Positions 42,602 through 54,139 of a stretch of DNA of 64,000 nucleotides are shown piece by piece. The position numbers and the translations under genes were made by a program. Origin of the DNA: Botrytis cinerea B05.10 (taxonomy: Eukaryota > Ascomycota > Leotiomycetes > Helotiales > Sclerotiniaceae); contig NC_037312.1 in NCBI RefSeq assembly GCF_000143535.2, positions 310,001 through 374,000 on the forward strand, given 5' to 3'. Positions within the stretch are counted from its first letter, which is position 1. Each line of letters begins with the position of its first letter. Below the pieces are notes generated by a model. It had not been told where the DNA came from. It saw nothing but the letters and a program-made list of their open reading frames with translations, and did no database searches.

Positions 42602-45600
42602 ATGTATGTAGAATGGAGTCAAGGGGGGGTTGATTGTAGTGGTGGTTGATGATAATGCGAAATGAGCGCCTTTGGGGTCGGTCGCCGTGGTTGAAAAGCG
42701 ACAAGGTTGAAGTTGTTACAGACATCCATTGCTATGGTGTTGGAGCAACTTGCAATGATAGTTTGCCATAAAAAAAAAGATTAGACAAACTAGTCGCTGC
42801 TGTACTTTATTACCTAAGCAATTTTTCCCTGTTCCTCCTTTTGATCTTGTTGTCTCCAAAGTTTTGTCTCGTTTGATTTTCATGTGCCGAAAAGTTTCCT
42901 TTTACTTGATTATTTTGCGCCGCGAATTCAATAGATAGATTACGAAGAGGGATGAATGGTAGTTTTAGGGGTGTTAAAAGACTCAGGTTTTATAAAGTTT
43001 TAACTATTTATGTTTTCAGTCTTGCATGTTGTAATATTATGCTGATGTGGGTATGTCGTGATTGCAAGAGTGAGTGTTAAATTGATTGATTTGTGTGAGG
43101 TTAAAGTAAAGTGAAAGCGTAAGCAAGTGATCAATTGAGTGGTGTGGATCTGAGAGATGTATAGATGAGTGGAAGTATATTTGATGTTGATGAACTAAGA
43201 CTAGGGAAAGTTGGAGGCAAGGGGGGAGAATGGAGGGAGATATTTTTATGTGGGATGTGTAGAATATGGGGAATGGGGAATGGGGGATGGGGATGGGTGG
43301 GAATGGATGGGGATCGAGGTAAAATAGGAAAGAGGGGGTGGATTAGATGAGCTGAAGGGAGGGCTTGGATAGCGAGCAATCGATGATGAGGGGTTTATCG
43401 TTGGTGCTTGAGTTGAATAAGGAAGTGTAGATGTTGAGTATAAAGGATTGATAATAAGGGACTGTTAACAATAACGAAGAGAGCCTGAGGATGATAATGA
43501 TAATAACATAATTACTTTTGTAGCAATGATACCTAGTATAGTCTGATGTGCTGTGTTTGGACCCCTCTGGGTCGTTCACATTCAAGTTTTTCATTACGTT
43601 TTCTGAGATACTTGGTAACTTACAGGCAAATCAAGAAGTGAATGATCAGTGGGATCTAGATCATCCTGACTTGCAAGCTTGATCGATTCAAAAAGGTTTT
43701 GGGGAGATGGGGTAGCACGAAATTGAAGGAGTTTTATACTAAAATTCGGAAAAAGGAAGGGGGGGGGGTTTAGAGCGAGAGGGAGATATGACTGCAATAT
43801 GTGTCCCGGTATGAGTATTATCTTATGCGTATCTCCCTTTGTTTTCCTGGTAAATTTAGATTTAAGATTCACTGGAAATCGAAAGGTAAAATTAGTGATA
43901 GGCTTGAGATCAGAATTTAATTATAAGTAGAAGGCTACTTTCTGTTCTATTACACTTTTCTTTCTCGTGAAGATTGCCACCGCAAAAAAAGTCATCCCTT
44001 GCCCGGGCACGGTGCCGCATTTGGTGGAATGAACGAATAGAGGTTCAGGAGAAAAGTGGAAGAGGGGATGGGTAGATGAGGTCTAATAGAGCGGTGGTGA
44101 TAAAAGTAGATCGGGTGATGGTATGGGTATGTATACAATGAAGGTATTCGATAGCAGAACTTTGACGGTGAAGCGAAGGGAAAAGGTGTATTGATGATAA
44201 AATTTAAGGGTGATTGTGATAATGAAAGATTCGAATAGTCCCATGGGCAGACTGGGCATCTGAGGGGCTTGATTCATGTCACGAATGGAAAGCTATGTAG
44301 TAGCTTGCTAGTTTGCTTCGAGGAGGTATGCAACTATTGCATCTTTACAGCTAGTCCTGGTGGTACGGGACACTTTGAGACTTGATATCATTGGAAATGA
44401 AGTGAGATAACTGTAAAGATTTCATAGTCAAGATTGAGGTAATAATTAGGAGTAGATATGAAGAAAAGTGGGTATACGCCGAAGTAAAAATTTTGAGGAT
44501 AATGAGAGGAGATGAAGTTAATATATTGCCAGGAGATAGGTGGGTTATTTTGGTAGGGTATATAAACCTAGTGACTAGTGTAAATACCGGCTTTACATTT
44601 TATAGAGAGTTTCTCAAGCGCCCATGAAGGTGTTGACAGATTCGCGGTGCCTTTTATTAGTGTTTTACATTCTTTAGAAGGAGAAAAAATGGAGATCTCG
44701 AGATAATTCTGAAATGGGGTTTGGAGAGTAGAGAGATAAAAGTTCGGTAGTGAAAAGCATCGTGGTTGAAGCGAATACAAATTTGGTAGTGGATGTACTC
44801 TTGACAACAGTAAATATCAAGACGAAAAGTGGGCAATTGAAGATGGATGTTGACAATAACAAAAAGCAAAACAACTTTCTTGAATAATGATGATAAATTT
44901 GAGACTCAGCGTGAGATTCTCAAAGCTGATAGAGAAAACAAGTAATTTTATGAAAGGCGAAGTGGGAATTCCTTTAAGTAACTTGTGCACGATTGATCTG
45001 TTGCTATACAGAGCATAAGATTGTACGTGACAAAAAGGGCTTTTATATGAGAAGCGAGATAGGAGATGAAGCGAAGGTAAAGGAAAATAAGAATGACGAT
45101 AGAGAATAGATATAGCATGTAGGAATATGATTATTCTTACAATAGGTATAGTCAAAAGATGTAAGTTGATGGGAATAGACATTAAAATAAATAAACATGT
45201 AACTTTTTCAGTCTCGGATTTTCTGTAAAAAAAAAATTACTTGATCTTTGCCAACTGCAAGAAGTATGGAGTTTTGGTCTCGTGGGTATTCACGATATTT
45301 CAGGGGTTGAGAGTTTGGAGGCAACTTGAGAGGAAGCGAACATGATATGGATACGGAAGAAGGATGAATGTGGAGGTGAGAGATTGGTATGTGATGATGT
45401 GCAGTGATAGTAAGCAGAGGAAGTGATAAATAATGAGAACCAAGGTTGATGGCAACAAAAGAATTCCTTGATGATAGCTACAGAAATCACCATCATGCTT
45501 CTGACTAAAGTGGGATAGACACTAATTTTTTGGTGGATATTTTGAGGAGCAAGGAATAGAGAGCGGGAAATTTATGCCCCTAAATAGTCGTCAGACCGGA

Positions 45601-47260
45601 AGTGTGTACGTGCAGTTTTAAGTAAGTTGGTGTAGTATGTTTTTATATGAAAGGCGATAATATTGAGAATATTTGAGAGGTGTCATGGGTTTGATAGCGT
45701 AGCTATGTCAGGGTATTAGAAATCAATATCCCACATAGTCGGCGTCCGTCCAACTTCTTCCCTCTTTGTAGAATATTATACACCCAATCTGGCACTTATC
45801 CCCTGAACCGTGATAAAAGATAATATTCACAACTGTAGGAGAGCAATGGTAACGATCTGAATTATGAGAATGAGGATATTTGTTTTTGGAATCGATTATC
45901 CTTTTATTAATCTCCTATTCTACAAATATCAATATTGTATCTTTTTACGCCTTCGTTGACTCCCTGTTCTCATTGGGTATTATTCTTAATAATCGATTCC
46001 AAGAAAATTCGATGTTCTTTTTAAAGAACTGTTAATACCTTCAATACTTTAAAGTAAGATAAATATTCTGATGATAATCTGCTCAGTTATGGAAATGACT
46101 TCAGATGCACTTGAAAGGTTCTGATAGACCCTTTGCTCGCTTATTTTAATTTTGCTCCCTTCGCTCGTATGATAACCCTACTTCTTTCATCGAGGATACT
46201 ACAACGATTGGGCTCGTAGAGTTGAGACACTTCTCCCAGGTATACATCAGACTTTTTGATATCCAAAATTCTCTCATATGCACCAGAACACTCCTAGCTG
46301 AATTAGAAGCCAGCCCAGCAATTAAAATATCAAAGATAAGCTTCTTACGCGGCCTTTCTCTGCCATTCACATAATTCATATTCTTTGTTATCCCAAATAT
46401 CAAAGCTTCTCCTTCCAACTGACGCTGATACCGCGATAGCAATATGTTTCCACTAGTCACCACAGGGTCATGCTTCTGTGCTAAAAGGATTGTGAGATAA
46501 GCACATCGAAGTTCCATTCAACGGCGGAGTATTCCAGCCCTCTCCGAATTCACCAAGTGACCGAAAAGTTTCTTCAATGAAATATGTGCACCTTGAAGTA
46601 GATTATTTCCATTGCACCGCTTCAAGCAATCCTGTCAATTCTGCTCCAGTATCCAGATAAAACGCCTAATGTCTTACGGTGTGAAAAGATAGGCTCTGGA
46701 CCTGAACATCAGCATCATACTCATGCCAGCTGATTTGCTAAATTTACCGCATGGAGCCGTATTAGATCCCATGATTTACCCCTACAGGAATGAATTATTC
46801 AAGCAATAGTTGAGTTTAATGTAGGTTGCAGATGTGTGTAGATGTAGCATCATTCAAGAAACTAAGTAGTCAGGAGTGACCGGAAACAAGAAATACCAAT
46901 TCAATGGACTTGAAATTCTGGTCTACTCGTTTCATGGCAGGACATCCACACCAAGACTTAAATTAGATAGGTTTGTTATATTGAGAAAAAGAGAACAGCT
47001 CTAGGTGATTGTAATCAAAACAAAGCACTTTTGCCGTATGCCACTGAATTATAAGGGAGCTAAAACTCTCGGTAAAATAATGGCTAAAGTAACAGGCAGT
47101 AGTAGCTAACAGTAGTCAGTCGTAGTTTTCTATACAGCTTTTTGTTTGGTCAAACAACTAACAACTCCTGCAAAGCTTACATTGTTCAGTCTAGCATTTG
47201 ACTACTTCATTACAATCCATACGATTCTCTTCTGTCTCAAAGTCACCTCGTCACATAGCA
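42602..47260. other. Gene-poor region (4.7 kb)
   Basis: After the carrier's 3' end, no gene could be supported. Numerous short frames on the minus strand read as repetitive, unfolded text. A G-rich run of GGGGAAT/GGGGAT units lies at 43265-43320, and a G10 run at 43760-43769. A 123-codon minus-strand frame at 46146-46517 starts at ATG but has no family match I can name. Confidence 0.45.
43265..43320 (+). repeat. G-rich near-tandem repeat
   Basis: Units of GGGGAAT, GGGGGAT and GGGTGGGAAT repeat about seven times. The pattern has four or more G-runs of three or more bases and could form a quadruplex. Confidence 0.6.
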
Positions 47261-47647
47261 ATGGAGTTCACCGCTTACCAAAGAGCCACCACAATGCTCA
47301 TTATGTCTCCCCTCATGCAATACGTTCTCACTTTCTTCCTAGGTTCAATTATTGTATCAAGGTTTCTCTTTGGGGATGATACTAATAACACTACTATCGG
47401 AACATTCATCAACATAATCATTTTTGCTGGTCTCGTATTTATTCTTCAAACGGATTCAGAGAACATTTGGGATTCTTCAGATATTGTGAGCGCCTTCACT
47501 GCCATATTCACAACGATCGTCATCATGTACTGCAAGAAAATCTATTTGTATAATAAGGCAATCGAGTTTCAAACTATGACCGCGAGATCGCTTGCCGCCA
47601 TCGACGAAAGTGGAAATCCCTTGTTTCAGGATGGACCTGAGCGATAA
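47261..47647 (+). CDS. Small membrane protein, 128 residues (uncertain)
   Basis: ATG in the context ATAGCAATGG; stop TAA at 47645-47647. Three hydrophobic segments are visible: about 22-38 (YVLTFFLGSIIVSRFLF), 46-61 (IGTFINIIIFAGLVFIL) and 76-92 (VSAFTAIFTTIVIMYC). A hydrophilic tail follows, ending DESGNPLFQDGPER. No family recognised. It is the only protein-like frame in a 10-kb gene-poor stretch. Confidence 0.42.
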   Translation: MEFTAYQRATTMLIMSPLMQYVLTFFLGSIIVSRFLFGDDTNNTTIGTFINIIIFAGLVFILQTDSENIWDSSDIVSAFTAIFTTIVIMYCKKIYLYNKAIEFQTMTARSLAAIDESGNPLFQDGPER

Positions 47648-47734
47648 AAACTTTAGTCGCTCCAGAGATACCCCTTCACGCTTATCAAGGTCATGAGTAA
47701 GTGATTAATTTCCACCGCCTTTTATTATTTCTAG

Positions 47735-48480
47735 TTGGAGTTATCCGCTGATCATTTTAAAGAGAAACTATTCAAAAATCTTTTGAGATATTTACAATCA
47801 ATTATTAAACAAAAACTGCATTTTAAATTTAAAAAAATTCAATCAAATATATATGAAAAATATAATCTAAATGAGTATACTACTAAGATATATATAAATA
47901 TAAATTGGGTAAATAATAAAATTGATAGAAAAAGTATATCGAAAAAAATAATAATATTTTATAATAAATCAATATTATAAACAAATAAAAAGCAGATATT
48001 TATAATTATATTTAATATAAAAATAGAATATATTTCGATAATTATATTTATAAAATAAAAATAATAAATAATATAATTTTTAAAAGATTTAAAACAATTG
48101 AAATATATTGAAAAAAAAAGAAGTTATACAAATATTAAAAGATGATCAAAAAGCTTTAATACTAATTAAAAACCCATATCTATATAAATAATCAAAATAT
48201 ATCAATATATACTATTATTTTATTAGAAATCTTATTAAAAAGGAATTAATTAATATCACTTATATTAATATTAATAATATAGTTATAAACGAATTGATAA
48301 AGTTATATACTAGAATTATTTTTAAGAAATTCAAAAATATATTAGGATTTAAGGAAATAAAATAGATTAAGTATTAAAATATAAAAAACAAAAGAGATAT
48401 TCTCTTTAAAGAAATATTAGAAAATATGGTATGTGTATATAATATATATATATATAATATCTTCCATTTTTATATTTAGA
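47735..48480. repeat. Extremely AT-rich block (possible RIP relic)
   Basis: About 750 bp composed almost entirely of A and T with dense TATAAA, AATAT and TTAATAT text and abrupt edges. This composition is typical of transposon copies degraded by repeat-induced point mutation. A translated stretch at 47735-47980 is all Lys, Ile, Asn and Tyr, as such relics give. Confidence 0.55.
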
Positions 48481-51400
48481 ATATTATAGCAATTCTATAT
48501 AGTCAATACTATATGCATTCCACTAGCCTACTCCCTTAATTGTGAATATAAACCGTAAATTATATCTTTACGAAATCTCATTGTAGAAAAAAAAACAAGT
48601 AATTAGACCATGCATTGTGGAGATGGGAAACAATCCGGCTGGCTTCGAACTCGAATTCTGTAGCTGAGTGCATTATGATATGTTAATGAAAAGCATGAAG
48701 CGAATGCTTTTTCATTTTGGATATTCCCTAAAATTACAGCAGAAGAGTACAAATAACAATGAAAAAAATGGTGATAAATAACCATCAGAAATCGCCAAGG
48801 AGAAATTTAGCAGAGTGATACTGAAGGCGATCCTGACACTGTTTGAACTGAGTTGGTTGACAGGGAGGGGTGATGGGGAAAGTCACAATGCAATCACTTT
48901 CCGTAATTATACCTACTAGTATGGCTGCTTGATTTCACACCACCATGAGATTTTTATAGCTTCGACTAAAACTGGAATTCATTGAGAAGAGGGAGCCATC
49001 CAAAATGTGAATTGAATAAGCTAGCCGAGTGTTGTTGAAATATATAAACTCGGCACATTTTTTATTTTTACCACCAGAGCGACTCTCCGAATAAACTTAT
49101 AAGTTCCATCGAACAGGGATCATGATATATACAACAGTGTCAGTAGAAATGGTATAGTGTATTGATTTTAGCGCGAGCTTTAATAGTTCATCATTTGTAT
49201 AACCATAGAGAAAGAATCTAATAGCATGAACAATGATGATATTCGTCAACATTAAAAAAGATTAAAGAGGTGATGACAATCATTACCGTAATCAACAACG
49301 ACTCGAGACACAAAAATGACAAAGGATAACAAAGCCATGAGGACTAATCGAGAGGTCTCAGTATACATATCCGAAGCCGTGGGCAAGAATTCAGTAATAG
49401 GAAAGTAAGTTTGGCGGTGCATATTGAACATAAACGACACCTCGATTCAATCCTTCAATTCTTCGGATACATTCTGACATTCCATTATTGAATGTTGAAA
49501 ATGAACAAACGTATAGTTTTATGGTGCTGATTCGAATCATCTCTAAGCATAAGAAGATACCAGCCGACTCACATCCTTGGGCAAGGGGATCAAAAAGAGC
49601 TTGGGGGCTGTCAATCCGAGCAGAGATCGAACATGAAGTGTATAAACGCTACATCCTCTCACCACTTTTTCTCTTCAGATAATTTGAAAAGCAGGCGAGA
49701 CCCATTAGAAACAGAATTGGGGCACAAGCTATTCAGCCCCGATATTGACTTGTACCATATCACACTATGAGATCAGAGCCGCTTGGTCATAACTGGCGTA
49801 CAAATATGCGTGGCATCGATTCACTTATGTGTTGAACGCCAATAAATATACGAAGAAGACATGAGTATGCTAGCGACAGCGAAAAAGGTATAACTGATCG
49901 AGGAAATCGACGGAAATAAGGAGTTATGATCGAAGAACCAAGTTTTTGTCGAAGTTGCGAACAAAATGATTGCGTAGAGGTTGAAGGATAAGAAATTGGT
50001 TGATTGAGTTGTGGTAGATTTTCTGCTTGAAGTTGGTCGATATTGGTCTATTTACAGTGAGATAGAGAATGGATCTGGTCAGATGTATCGATATCATTTG
50101 GAACTAAATAGTTATGCGAAAAAGCCTGTGATACGAGACTAAATCATTTTGAAAATTAAGGGGAGAAGTATACAAACTCTCTTAATTCTCACAGTGTTTT
50201 TTCAGCCAATGACTATTCCACTTAAACGCCGAAGAGTTAGGGTCGAGTGAACTACAGTTCATGAGAAACTCGCTCCTCAAACCTAAAGTATGAATTTATG
50301 TATGGATGCGGATCTGCATTAAGTGGAGAAATATATTAGATTGAAAGAGTGATGGATCGATAGTGTCGATGCATTAGGTGAACTGCACATTTCGACAATA
50401 AAACTTGTATTGACAGCAAAATACATGATAAAGGGATGGCTGTAAGAGGTTCAAAGAGCTCCAGAGAGGAATCCACCTCTCAGATCCAGAGTAGCCTTAC
50501 ACCACAATGATATCTTTGGAGCCAATTGGTTGAATATTAAAAATGACATTTAAAGTTTCTTGCTGGTAGTAGTAGAACAATAATGAGCATGAATCGTATA
50601 TACATATCTTGGACTTTGTTAGTTTCGAAAATGACGTGTTCATTTCGAGATAATGTGTTCACTGGTACTTCGGCGACGTTTTCATACTATTATAATTTCA
50701 ACGGCGTAATAAGACAGAATTACGAAGTCAGTGGCAGCAAAATCAAAGCTTCTAGCAGTGACTAGCAGAAAATGAATCAGAACTGGTGCTGAAAATGTGC
50801 TCCGGTATATTCTTCAGGCCACCGATTCTCCTGGGTATGTTAGTGGAGTTTGTCGTGCATCTCTGCCTGGTTGTATGCCATTCTTGGGCTTTTCAACTGA
50901 TTTGCTAATAAGGCAACTTCATAATAGCTACTTTTATAGCCCTACCAACTGAGGTGGGTGCAATTAGTCTGCTTTTTAAGTGGAGCTTTACTACTACTTT
51001 TTGGGGCGAAGTCCGATACGCATGGCTATATTTTTTGAAAGTTCTTGTAGTTATAAATAGTCACATTTTGAGGGTGATAGAGGTTCCTAGACGATAGGCA
51101 GATCTGCCTTCTTGGGCATGAAAGGATCATAGAATTATTCGGTGAGAACACGAGATACATATTCATATTGGGGGAAGAAAAGATATTTGTGATGATTTCT
51201 TAGCTATTCTTCAACACTTTTCTAAAGTACACATATCGGCCATCCAATAGGCGCCTGACGGATTTTGACAACAATAATTTTGGGATGATAACAATGAAAA
51301 AGGAATGACACTAGAACACTACCTATTAGGAAAATTAACCTTGAACCTGAAGACTTAATAAACGGTTTCTGCTGGTACTTATTTCGAGTCGAGACACTCC

Positions 51401-52929
51401 AGTCGCATTATACGTGTTGAATCTGTCTCTGTAACAGCTCGTCTACACATTAAAAGGGCTTAGTGAGTGGCTGACGATACAGCTTGGTTTTGCAGCACTG
51501 TTAGAAAGATGACTTTTATAGATTGATTGGGAGAGTGCAGTTGGATCTCTCATTAGAGTGAGATGACGCGAAGTCGACGATACAGAGATGCTCAAATTGA
51601 ATATGCCACGAGCATATGACAGAGTCTTTAATTTTCTTATATAAAACCTCTTTGATATTTATCATGTCGTAGATTCAAGAAATTAATTATGCACCCTCTC
51701 CAAATCGAAGTGCCGCACTCTGTAATGCTGTGGTAACAACCATCAAGGTACTTTGTGTTTATAGTTGCAGATCGTCGACAGAGCTTTGGGTAGCTACGCA
51801 ATAATTATAGAGTCTTCGACATCTGGGAAAACGGTGGTGCAAACTATGTAATGATGGCGAACGAAGGAATAGCGATAGTAAAGAAACCCCTAGTTCCCGG
51901 ACTATCGGCCTAGCTAGTTGTGGTCCTGGTTGTGGTCTTGGTTATGATGTGTTCGCGATCCGGGATAGAAGCTTGGAGAGCGGAAGGATATCTTTAAGAT
52001 TCCCGCCTTCGTTCCATTTGAGAAATTTCAACTTGCTTGTGTCAGTCAAACATTCAATCAGTAGGATTCTGAACACTATGCGAAGAGTGAGAAAGTCTTA
52101 CTACACGAGCACCATACAGACTGCATGGAAGAAACCAAAAGCACACCCTCGAGGGTAACCCTGAAGCTCGTGAAATATAACAATACTTGACAGCCAATGA
52201 GATTTGCCAAGTAGTCCTTGGCGTCCCTACCATCTTCCGTCTTCGTTGGGTGTAGGAGTAACAAAACTCGACGATCAAAGGCTTCACACTGCTGGATTTG
52301 ACTTCACAGTCATGGAAAAAGCCATTCACGTATAGAGCCTCAACTATGAGACATTTGACGCAATAGTGCGCGGTCCAGACACAACACATTGACTTCCCGT
52401 TTTATCCGACGATAATATTCAACGCACTGGCATTATGATGACTGGCGTCGCTACGTCATTGGCATCGCGCTCAAAGGATACGGAGAAATAGCAATCCCTT
52501 CCAACACGGGCAAACATGAAGATATACTTATCCTCAGAACATCGCCGTCCTCGCAATCTCTGACGGCTGCGATGGTCCTGCACACATGATCTCCGCGTAG
52601 AACACACCACGTGCAAAATGGATTGGGATGCGGATTAAAGCATCCGGGTTGCCGATCCCAAATTAAGGCATCAACATCATCCACACGGTTAATCCTCAAG
52701 GCGACCCAAAATAAATTTATTGGTCCGAAAGGTTCCGATCCTCTAGCGCCAAAAGTTTTAATTGTCGTTTTTCTCTCTAATCAATAATATTGCATTTTAT
52801 TCTATTGACCACCTTATCTTCTCTCCACCAACGACTTATATTTTGTTCTGTCTTTTCCTTCTCTCCGTAGAAGAAGTATCTAATAATATCCTCACCTCTC
52901 CTCTCAATTCTTTTTCACAGACATTCATC
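48481..52929. other. Gene-poor region (4.4 kb)
   Basis: No supported gene. Short frames (for example 49252-49440 minus, 51949-52158 plus, 52054-52389 minus) overlap each other and lack domain content. The phosphate carrier promoter lies at the right edge. Confidence 0.45.
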
Positions 52930-54139
52930 ATGGTTGGCTCTACTGGTTCAACAAAGGTGGATGCAGTCGTCCAACAGGTCGCTGCTAACACCCCAGAGAA
53001 GCTCAGTGGTTTCGCCCTTTACTCCAGATTCGCTTTGGCAGGAGCTGTCTGTTGTTCAGTCACCCACGGTGGTCTCACCCCCGTCGATGTGTACGTATTA
53101 GATTTCTTGCTGGGTTCTGCGCAATTTGGGGATTCGAAGCGATGGAGAGAGAGAAGTGGGCGTGGGAACGGGAGTGGGAGATAACCAAGATATCAAGTTA
53201 CTAACACACGTTTTCTGCACAGCGTCAAGACCAGAATTCAACTCGACCCCGTCACATACAACAGAGGATTGATCGGAGGTTTCAGACAAGTTATTGCAAA
53301 GGAGGGAGCTTCTGCTCTTTTGACCGGTGCTGGACCAACTTTCGCTGGTTACTTCCTTCAAGGCGCATTCAAATTCGGAGGTTACGAACTCTTCAAGCAA
53401 CAAGCCATTAACATGATCGGTTATGAAAATGCCGTCAACAACAAGACCGCTGTCTACTTGGCTTCCTCCGCTACCGCTGAATTCTTCGCTGATATCGCTC
53501 TTTGCCCTCTTGAGGCTACCCGTATTCGTTTGGTCTCTGACCCTACATACGCCAATGGTCTCATTGGTGGATTCTCCAAGATGTTGAAGAATGAGGGTGT
53601 TGGTGCCTTCTATGCTGGTTTCGGACCAATCTTGTTCAAGCAGTAAGTTTTAGATTTTCTGGTGATTGTATCATTATGATACTAATAATATCAAATAGAG
53701 TTCCATATACCATGGCCAAGTTCGTCGTTTTCGAGAAGGTCGTTGAGGCTATCTACACCAAGGTCGACAAATCCAAGACTTCCGATGGAATGCAAACCAC
53801 CATCAACTTGGGATCCGGTCTTATCGCCGGTATGGCTGCTGCCGTTGTCTCACAACCAGCTGATACCATGTTGTCAAAGATTAACAAGACCAAGGGTCTT
53901 CCAGGAGAGGGAACCACTTCCCGATTGATCAAGATCGGTAGAGAGTTGGGTTTCAGAGGTTCATACACTGGTATTGGTGCTCGTCTTGCTATGGTCGGTG
54001 CTATTACTGCCGGTGAGTAAATTCGTTTCCACATTTCTATATATTTTACTAATTAACTTATGCAGGTCAATTCGCTATCTACGGTGATATCAAGAAGGCT
54101 CTCGGTGCCACTGGTGGTGTCGATTTGGCTGTTAAATAA
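52930..54139 (+). CDS. Mitochondrial phosphate carrier
   Basis: Four exons: 52930-53090, 53223-53642, 53699-54012 and 54066-54139 (969 nt, 322 residues). It imports phosphate into the matrix for ATP synthesis, so it works together with the ADP/ATP carrier 10 kb away. The three mitochondrial-carrier repeats carry [23 protein letters not shown] and [12 protein letters not shown]. The first and third match the phosphate-carrier versions of the signature. [21 protein letters not shown] and [21 protein letters not shown] are typical of the Mir1/PiC subfamily. Each intron interrupts a conserved motif and joins in phase. Codon use is as biased as that of the ADP/ATP carrier. Confidence 0.96.

Noticed and set aside
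42038..42622. 194-codon minus-strand frame opposite the ADP/ATP carrier
   Set aside because: A shadow of a strongly codon-biased gene; Thr/Gly/Glu-rich text without family match.
46146..46517. 123-codon minus-strand frame starting at ATG, apparently extendable upstream through stop codons
   Set aside because: The text is protein-like, but three stops occur in the next 95 upstream codons, about what chance gives, so a pseudogene claim is not supported.
48601..48700. tRNA-like TTCGAA segment
   Set aside because: No complementary acceptor stem or anticodon arm can be formed around it.
52054..52699. Several overlapping minus-strand frames upstream of the phosphate carrier
   Set aside because: Mutually overlapping, no domain content, no splice pattern joining them.
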